Assembly: GCF_000758325.1 (NCBI RefSeq)
Contig: NZ_CP009459.1
Span: forward strand, 2,294,001 to 2,358,000
Source of the DNA: Cedecea neteri
Lineage (GTDB): Bacteria; Pseudomonadota; Gammaproteobacteria; Enterobacterales; Enterobacteriaceae
Reading direction: 5' to 3'
Length of the DNA stretch: 64,000 bases
In this document: positions 58,658 to 64,000 of the stretch, one piece after another
How positions within the stretch are numbered: the stretch's first letter is position 1
Layout of the letters: every line of letters starts with the position of its first letter
The notes under the pieces: generated by a model
Seen by the model: only the letters and a program-made list of their open reading frames with translations
What the model was told of the DNA's origin: nothing
Databases searched by the model: none
Position numbers and translations under genes: made by a program

Positions 58658-59706
58658 AATGACGCTCCTGACTGGCGGAAATGGATATCACTGACGGCAC
58701 GCAAGCGTTCTGCGGCTTGCTCTGCGGTTAAATCTCGCTGGGTTTCGGCCAGCATTTCATAGCCGACCATAAACTTACGTACCGTGGCGCTGCGCAGCAG
58801 CGGCGGGTAGAAATGCGCGTGAAGCTGCCAGTGCTGATTGTTTTCACCGTTGAACGGCGCGCCGTGCCAGCCCATGGAATAAGGGAAGGAGCACTGGAAG
58901 AGGTTGTCATAGCGGCTGGTGAGTTTTTTCAGTGCTAATGCCAGGTCAGCACGTTGTTCTGCGCTGAGGTCGGTGATACGCAGGACATGGGTTTTGGGCA
59001 GCAGCAGCGTTTCGAACGGCCAGGCTGCCCAGTAAGGGACGACAGCCAGCCAGTGCTCGGTTTCAACCACGGTACGGCTACCGTCCGCCTGTTCACGCTG
59101 CACGTAGTCCAGCAACATTGGGGTGCCCTGGTGGGTGAAATATTCACGTTGTAGGGTATCTTCACGGGCGACCTCGTTAGGCAAAAAGCTGTTTGCCCAA
59201 ACCTGTCCGTGAGGATGTGGGTTGGAGCAGCCCATGGCCGCGCCTTTGTTTTCAAATACCTGAACCCACGGGTATGTCTGCCCCAGCTCAGCGGTCTGCT
59301 GTTGCCAGGTCTGTACGACTTCTTCCAGAGCGGGCAGCGTGAGCTCTGGCAACGTTTTACTGTGGTCGGGAGAGAAGCAGATAACCCGGCTGGTACCGCG
59401 CGCGCTTTCGCAACGCATCAAGGGATCGTGGCTCTTCGGTGCATCGGGCGTGTCCGTCATCAGCGCCGCAAAATCGTTGGTAAAAACGAAAGTGCCGGTG
59501 TACTCGGGGTTTTTATCCCCGGTCACGCGCGTATTCCCTGGACAAAGAAAACAGTCCGGATCGTGTGCCGGAAGTTTTTCTTGCGCAGGGGTTTCCTGCG
59601 CGCCCTGCCAGGGGCGTTTCGCCCGATGTGGCGAAACCAAAATCCATTGACCTGTTAGCGGGTTATAGCGGCGATGTGGATGATCGACCGGGTTAAACTG
59701 CTCCAT
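58654..59706 (-). CDS. galT: GalT, galactose-1-phosphate uridylyltransferase
   Basis: GalT exchanges UMP between UDP-glucose and galactose-1-P. It has 350 residues (E. coli 348). The zinc site includes C52 and C55 (DCFLCPGN); the HPHGQVW motif holds H164 and the nucleophile H166; [11 protein letters not shown] supplies C-terminal metal ligands. The ATG is 9 bp after the galE stop, as expected in a tight operon. Confidence 0.98.
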   Translation of the reverse strand: MEQFNPVDHPHRRYNPLTGQWILVSPHRAKRPWQGAQETPAQEKLPAHDPDCFLCPGNTRVTGDKNPEYTGTFVFTNDFAALMTDTPDAPKSHDPLMRCESARGTSRVICFSPDHSKTLPELTLPALEEVVQTWQQQTAELGQTYPWVQVFENKGAAMGCSNPHPHGQVWANSFLPNEVAREDTLQREYFTHQGTPMLLDYVQREQADGSRTVVETEHWLAVVPYWAAWPFETLLLPKTHVLRITDLSAEQRADLALALKKLTSRYDNLFQCSFPYSMGWHGAPFNGENNQHWQLHAHFYPPLLRSATVRKFMVGYEMLAETQRDLTAEQAAERLRAVSDIHFRQSGASL

Positions 59707-59715
59707 TACATATCC

Positions 59716-60732
59716 TTAATCTTCATAACCTTGGGGGTGACGTGACTGCCAGCGCCAGGTATCGTCTGCCATTTCCTGCAGCGAACGGCTGACACGCCAG
59801 TTGAGTTCTTTGTCGGCTTTGGTGGCGTCGGCCCAGTAGGCCGGCAAATCGCCATCACGACGAGGGGCAAAGTGGTAGTTCACCGGTTTACCGCAGGCTT
59901 TGCTGAAGGCGTTCACCACGTCGAGCACGCTGCTGCCGACGCCTGCGCCCAGGTTGTAGATATGGACACCTGGTTTACCGTTCAGCACCTGCATAGCGGC
60001 GACGTGGCCGTCGGCGAGATCCATCACGTGGATGTAATCACGTACGCCTGTGCCGTCTTCGGTTGGATAATCGTTACCAAAGATAGCCAGCGAGTCGCGG
60101 CGGCCTACGGCAACCTGTGCGATGTAAGGCATCAGGTTATTTGGGATGCCCTGAGGATCTTCGCCCATATCGCCCGACGGATGGGCGCCAACCGGGTTGA
60201 AGTAGCGCAGCAGCGCAACGCTCCAGTTTGGCTGGGCTTTTTGCAAATCGGTAAGAATTTGCTCAACCATCAGCTTGCTTTGGCCGTAAGGGCTGGCGGG
60301 TTTTCCGGTAGGGAAACTTTCTACATAAGGGATTTGAGGCTGGTCGCCGTAAACGGTGGCGGAAGAACTGAAGATGAAGTTAGTTACGTTTGCCGCTCGC
60401 ATGGCGGAGATAAGCTTCAGGGTGCCGGTCACGTTGTTGTCGTAATACTCCAGCGGCTTATGCACCGATTCACCGACGGCTTTCAGACCGGCAAAATGGA
60501 TTACGGCATCAATACGATGATCGTGGAAAATTTCTGCCAGCAGGGCTTCATCGCGAATATCACCGTTGATAAACAGCGGATGCTTGCCGCCCAGACGTTC
60601 AATTTCCGGCAATACGCTGCGTTTGCTGTTGCAGAGGTTATCGAGGATCACCACGTCATGGCCGTTTTGCAGCAATTGTACGCAGGTATGACTTCCAATG
60701 TAACCGCTACCACCTGTAACCAAAACTCTCAT
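59716..60732 (-). CDS. galE: GalE, UDP-glucose 4-epimerase
   Basis: GalE interconverts UDP-galactose and UDP-glucose with tightly bound NAD. It has 338 residues from MRVLVTGGSGYIG, with the NAD motif G7-G10-G13, S124 in FSSSATVYGD and the catalytic pair Y149/K153 (SPYGQSK). A four-residue longer start exists, but ATGGAGCG acts as ribosome site for the ATG at 60732. It is the first gene of the gal operon; the internal GalR operator lies in its first codons. Confidence 0.98.
   Translation of the reverse strand: MRVLVTGGSGYIGSHTCVQLLQNGHDVVILDNLCNSKRSVLPEIERLGGKHPLFINGDIRDEALLAEIFHDHRIDAVIHFAGLKAVGESVHKPLEYYDNNVTGTLKLISAMRAANVTNFIFSSSATVYGDQPQIPYVESFPTGKPASPYGQSKLMVEQILTDLQKAQPNWSVALLRYFNPVGAHPSGDMGEDPQGIPNNLMPYIAQVAVGRRDSLAIFGNDYPTEDGTGVRDYIHVMDLADGHVAAMQVLNGKPGVHIYNLGAGVGSSVLDVVNAFSKACGKPVNYHFAPRRDGDLPAYWADATKADKELNWRVSRSLQEMADDTWRWQSRHPQGYED
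60698..60713. promoter_or_regulatory. Internal GalR operator (OI) within galE
   Basis: On the minus strand this reads GTGGTAGCGGTTACAT, the same as the E. coli gal internal operator as I recall it, at codons 7-12 of galE. With the external site it allows GalR-mediated DNA looping. Confidence 0.8.
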
Positions 60733-60764
60733 TTTTCGCTCCATATAGCCTATGGGTTAAGATA

Positions 60765-60826
60765 ACCATAGCATAACAGACGGCTGAAAAATGTGATATG
60801 CACCAGATTAGTGGTATCGTTTACAC
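60765..60826 (-). promoter_or_regulatory. gal promoter region with CRP site and external GalR operator
   Basis: Reading leftward: external operator GTGTAAACGATACCAC (60811-60826); CRP site centred at about 60800 (TGCATATCACATTT, 60789-60810); then overlapping -10 elements TATGCT and TATGGT (60765-60775). This is the E. coli gal P1/P2 layout, with CRP serving P1. Confidence 0.8.
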
Positions 60827-60885
60827 TACCTCAGCAATACGGCTAAAGCAGCATACAAGGCATTGTAAAACAGACAGGTAGAATA

Positions 60886-60935
60886 AAAGCGTGCGGCTAT
60901 TCCGAAAGTCAGGTCAGGAATAGCCGCACGCTTTT
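60886..60935 (-). terminator. Terminator of modEF
   Basis: AAAAGCGTGCGGCTATTCC and its complement form a 19-bp perfect stem around a 12-nt loop, with an A-run on the left (T-run in modF sense). It starts 8 bp after the modF stop and insulates modF from gal. Confidence 0.9.
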
Positions 60936-60942
60936 TGCGAGA

Positions 60943-62421
60943 TTATGTAGGAAGAATATTTTCTATTTGATAGCCGTATTTGTCGCCGTCCGGTACGAAC
61001 GTCAATCGATGAGTAATGCACTGCGGGGCATCTTCGGCGTGGTGAGACACAAACAGCAGCTGCGTTTCTCCCTCGCCAATCAAAATATCGACAAAGCGGC
61101 GTATCAGCTGCCGGTTGAGGGGATCCAGCCCTTGCAGAGGCTCATCGAGGATCAGCAATGTTGGGTGCTTCACCAGTGCGCGGGCGATCAACGCCAGGCG
61201 CTGTTGCCCCCAGGACAAACTATGGAATGGCGCATCGGCGGTGGCTTTATCCATCCCTAACATATGCAGCCATTCGCGGGTCAGCTTCTGCTGGCGATCT
61301 GAAACGGCCTGGTAGATCCCAATGGAGTCAAAATAGCCTGACAAAATAACGTTTCGCACGGTGGTGCTCACGCGGTAATCCAGATGCAGGCTGCTGCTGA
61401 CGTAACCAATGTGTTTTTTGATATCCCATATTGTCTCGCCGCTACCCCGACGGCGGCCAAACAGCGTCAGATCGTTGCTGTAGCCCTGCGGATGATCGCC
61501 AGTGATCAGGCTGAGTAGCGTTGATTTTCCGGCGCCGTTAGGGCCGACAATTTGCCAGTGCTCACCGGGGTTCACTGACCAGCTAAGTTTGTGCAGGATA
61601 GGGCGATCGTTGTATTCCACCACGCCATCGTTAAGCACAATACGAGGCTGGTTTTCCGGCAGCGTATAGCGGGCGGACGGATCGTCAGCTTCCGGGAGCG
61701 CCACGCCAGCCAGCTTCTCGCTGTGGGCCAACTGAGCGATGAGCGCCTGCTCAAGTAGCGCCTGCTTTTTACCGCTTTCTGTCAGCGTGCAGTCTGCTAA
61801 CACGCCGGCAAATTGCACAAAATCCGGGATTTCATCGAATCGGTTCAGGACCAGAACCAGGGTGTAGCCCTGGGCGCTAAGTTGCTCGAGAAGGTTTGCC
61901 AGCTGCTGGCGGGATTTCACGTCCAGCCCGTCGAACGGCTCATCCAGGATGAGCAGTTCTGGCTCCGACATCAGCGCCTGGCAAAGCAGCGTTTTGCGTG
62001 TTTCCCCCGTCGACAGGTATTTAAAGCGGCGAATGAGCAGATGTTCAATGCCAAACAGCGCGGCTAGCTCGCGGCAGCGGGCTTCATTGACCACCTCCTC
62101 CTGGATAATTTCTGCGGTGGTGCGGCCGGTGTCATCTTCGTCGACGCTTAGCATATCGGTGTTATTGCGCTGCCATTCGTCGCTGACCAGCTTTTGCAAC
62201 TGTTCAAAAGAGAGATGAGCAATGCGGGTGAAGCCGCAGTGGCGTTCGCCCTTCATGATGGGCAGGCTACCGGCCAGCGCACGGGCAAGAGCGGATTTGC
62301 CGCTGCCGTTCGCCCCAACAAACGCCCAGCTTTCTCCGGCGCGAAGGGTAAGGTCTTTCAGGGTAAGGTTTTTTATGTCGCTAAGGTGAAACGTACCTTG
62401 CGAAATTTGCAACGCAGACAT
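60943..62421 (-). CDS. modF: ModF, tandem ABC ATPase linked to molybdate
   Basis: A 492-residue protein (E. coli 490) with two ABC ATPase domains. Domain 1 has Walker A GANGSGKSAL near 36-45, signature LSTGETRK and Walker B LLILDEPFDG. Domain 2 has Walker A GPNGAGKSTL near 297-306, SLSWGQQRL and LLILDEPLQGLD. There is no membrane segment. It resembles ModC-type ATPases, but its precise role is unknown. It is cotranscribed with modE, 77 bp away. Confidence 0.95.
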   Translation of the reverse strand: MSALQISQGTFHLSDIKNLTLKDLTLRAGESWAFVGANGSGKSALARALAGSLPIMKGERHCGFTRIAHLSFEQLQKLVSDEWQRNNTDMLSVDEDDTGRTTAEIIQEEVVNEARCRELAALFGIEHLLIRRFKYLSTGETRKTLLCQALMSEPELLILDEPFDGLDVKSRQQLANLLEQLSAQGYTLVLVLNRFDEIPDFVQFAGVLADCTLTESGKKQALLEQALIAQLAHSEKLAGVALPEADDPSARYTLPENQPRIVLNDGVVEYNDRPILHKLSWSVNPGEHWQIVGPNGAGKSTLLSLITGDHPQGYSNDLTLFGRRRGSGETIWDIKKHIGYVSSSLHLDYRVSTTVRNVILSGYFDSIGIYQAVSDRQQKLTREWLHMLGMDKATADAPFHSLSWGQQRLALIARALVKHPTLLILDEPLQGLDPLNRQLIRRFVDILIGEGETQLLFVSHHAEDAPQCITHRLTFVPDGDKYGYQIENILPT

Positions 62422-62498
62422 GTTTTATCCCATTTTTTGCAGCGATGAAGCTACAGATTTACGGCGTGTCTGCGTTGATGTCAATGAGAAGCGGACTT

Positions 62499-63290
62499 TT
62501 AGCAGAGTGTGGCGACAATCACCCTGTCTGCATTGAAATATGCTGTGACCTTAGCACCTTCTGCCAGCGCCTGTTGTTCTACGTGGATATTCGGCAGGGT
62601 GGCGCACAGCGTCTGGCCATCCGCCAGCTGAACCAGCACTTCACTTTGTTCTTTGCCCTGCTCAATGCTGCTGATTTTACCCGGCAACTGGTTATCGGCA
62701 TTGCCTGTTGCATTAACATCAGTCGTGACGTCTATCCACGGCGCTTTGATAAGCACCAATACTTCTTTGCCTTCGTCCAGCCCCAGTCGCTCTGCGCTTT
62801 GGCGGGTAATCGCCGCTTTCAGACGCGTTTCACCGTCTGCCAGCAGAATATCGACGTGCTGCTGAACCTGTTCGTCATCGCGTTTAAGTACGGTACCAAA
62901 CAGCTGATTGCGGGCGCTGGTTTGCAGCGAAAAGCGGGAAATGGCGGCGAGCAGACTGTCCAGGGGCAGGGCGTCATCCTGCAGAACATCAAAGGCCTTT
63001 TGTTGAATTTGCGCGAGTAGATCGTAAAGCTGAATAAGACGCTCACCATACCGGGTCAGGACGGCACCGCCGCCGCCTTTGCCGCCGGTGGCGCGATCAA
63101 CCAGGCTTGATTCTGCCAACTGATTCATTTCGTTAATCGCATCCCAGGCGCTTTTGTAACTGATGCCCGCCAGTTTTGCACCCTGGCTAATGGAGCCCGT
63201 GTGGCGAATCTGTTTGAGCAGCGCAATGCGTCGCGGATCGGCGAACAGCCGTTGCTGGAGTTTCAGCGTTAATAAAATTTCAGCCTGCAT
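62499..63290 (-). CDS. modE: ModE, molybdate-responsive regulator
   Basis: A 263-residue protein (E. coli 262), starting MQAEILLTLKLQQRLFADP. The N-terminal winged helix (about 20-90) includes GSISQGAKLAGISYKSAWDAINEMN. Two Mop domains follow (about 125-190 and 195-262), with SARNQLFGTV and NQLPGKISSIE motifs that bind molybdate at the dimer interface. It represses modABC and activates molybdoenzyme genes. In E. coli acrZ-modABC lies next to it; here an AbgT-type gene does. Confidence 0.96.
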   Translation of the reverse strand: MQAEILLTLKLQQRLFADPRRIALLKQIRHTGSISQGAKLAGISYKSAWDAINEMNQLAESSLVDRATGGKGGGGAVLTRYGERLIQLYDLLAQIQQKAFDVLQDDALPLDSLLAAISRFSLQTSARNQLFGTVLKRDDEQVQQHVDILLADGETRLKAAITRQSAERLGLDEGKEVLVLIKAPWIDVTTDVNATGNADNQLPGKISSIEQGKEQSEVLVQLADGQTLCATLPNIHVEQQALAEGAKVTAYFNADRVIVATLC

Positions 63291-63589
63291 AGTTTCTCCG
63301 CGCCGCAAACCGGCTCAGCGTTTCCCTTTGTAATCATGGGGAAAATTATATCAGTTCGCCGCCAGGGGACAAATCGTTCCTGATTGAGCACAACAATTTT
63401 ATGGCTATCTTTCGATTATATCGAATTAATAACCAGTTTTTGTCTGTTTATTGGATTTTAATTTTTATTAACCAGGTCTTATTTAGAGATTAATTTCATT
63501 AAAAGAATAGTTTCGTCTTGTGATTAACCCTATTATCCCTGCCGTACATTGGATGACAGAACAGACATATCTCGGGATTGGGGGCAACT

Positions 63590-64000
63590 ATGAGTACGCT
63601 GACAACAAAAGGAAATGAGGCAAAAGAGAATCGCTTGCTGAACGGTTTTCTTAATGCCATTGAAAAAGCCGGTAACCGACTGCCGGAACCCGCGCTGATT
63701 TTCTTCTATTTTTTACTGGTTGTGATGGGGCTGTCCGCCGTGCTGTCACAGCTGGAGTTTGGCATCATTAACCCGGTGACGCAGCAGGCCGTGCAGGTCA
63801 ATAACCTGCTCTCTGCCGAGGCGTTAACGCTTACGCTTTCTACGATGGTGACCACCTTTACCAGCTTTGCTCCTTTGGGCATTGTCCTGGTGGCGATGCT
63901 GGGCGTCGGCGTTGCGGAAAGCTCCGGCTTTATTAACGTTGCGTTGAAAAAAATGCTGCGTGTTACGCCGAAAAAACTGCTGACGCCGATGCTGATTTTT
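63590..64000 (+). CDS. AbgT-family transporter (N-terminal 137 residues)
   Basis: A rightward gene running off the window. It begins MSTLTTKGNEAKENRLLNGF and has FLNAIEKAGNRLPEPALIFFYFLLVVMGLSAVLS, the N-terminal helix pattern of the AbgT/p-aminobenzoyl-glutamate transporter family. Then come TTFTSFAPLGIVLVAMLGVGVAESSGFI and KKMLRVTPKKLLTPMLIF. GATTGGGGGCAACT precedes the ATG. The substrate could be p-aminobenzoyl-glutamate, or the protein could export folate-pathway compounds/sulfonamides; the rest of the gene and its neighbours would decide. The 299 bp before it are AT-rich with no other gene. Confidence 0.85.
   Translation, partial: MSTLTTKGNEAKENRLLNGFLNAIEKAGNRLPEPALIFFYFLLVVMGLSAVLSQLEFGIINPVTQQAVQVNNLLSAEALTLTLSTMVTTFTSFAPLGIVLVAMLGVGVAESSGFINVALKKMLRVTPKKLLTPMLIF

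Noticed and set aside
63291-63589. acrZ small gene next to modE
   Set aside because: I looked for a roughly 49-residue hydrophobic frame in this interval and found none.

Overview
The window is chromosomal DNA from an enteric gammaproteobacterium (Enterobacterales, Enterobacteriaceae). Nearly every gene matches an Escherichia coli K-12 gene in length, start context and order, from nagD to modE (roughly minutes 15-17 of that map). It is not E. coli. Several E. coli genes are missing from their usual places: speF-potE, the rhs/ybgA block, dtpD, pxpA, mngRAB, ybgS, the tRNA-Val genes of the lys cluster, and acrZ-modABC beside modE. The transport domain of NagE is of the Klebsiella type. I cannot name the genus from the sequence alone. 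All comparisons with other genomes are from memory; no search was run.

Layout. 1-6000: amino-sugar block, with nagB-nagA-nagC-nagD leftward and the GlcNAc phosphotransferase gene nagE rightward from one shared control region. 6118-10081: glnS, then chiP-chiQ (chito-oligosaccharide porin and lipoprotein), whose ribosome binding site carries a 16-nt ChiX small-RNA pairing site. 10125-15605: fur with a coupled leader peptide, fldA, ybfE, ybfF, seqA, pgm and a half-size EamA transporter. 15642-23440: kdpFABCDE, high-affinity K+ uptake and its two-component system. 23754-28742: ybfA, phrB, ybgI, pxpB, pxpC, nei. 28788-40490: citrate synthase (gltA) facing sdhCDAB-sucABCD, a large part of the TCA cycle. 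41233-44376: cytochrome bd-I oxidase cydAB-cydX-ybgE. 44525-50175: the Tol-Pal cell-envelope operon. 50262-51126: three identical tRNA-Lys(UUU) genes interleaved with about 95-110-nt repeats. 51328-56265: nadA, pnuC, zitB, aroG, gpmA. 56475-60732: gal operon (galETKM) with GalR and CRP sites. 60943-63290: modE-modF. 63590 to the end: the start of an AbgT-family transporter.

How it works together. Chito-oligosaccharides enter through ChiP and GlcNAc through NagE. NagA and NagB convert GlcNAc-6-P to fructose-6-P, with NagC as the common repressor. Pgm and the gal enzymes link galactose to glucose-6-P, and GpmA, GltA, Sdh and Suc carry carbon through glycolysis and the TCA cycle. Electrons pass through succinate dehydrogenase and the bd oxidase. 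Iron control (Fur, fldA, a Fur box at gpmA) runs through several units.

The least ordinary stretch is the tRNA-Lys operon. Each repeat ends in an exact 18-nt copy of the tRNA 3' end, and two of the three tRNA/repeat pairs share their downstream flank, including a duplicated terminator. This resembles the rtT repeats of the E. coli tyrT operon. Other points for a second look are pxpBC without an adjacent pxpA, the mosaic NagE, the long AT-rich region before cydA with a possible 26-residue ORF, and an 18-bp perfect palindrome between kdpF and ybfA.
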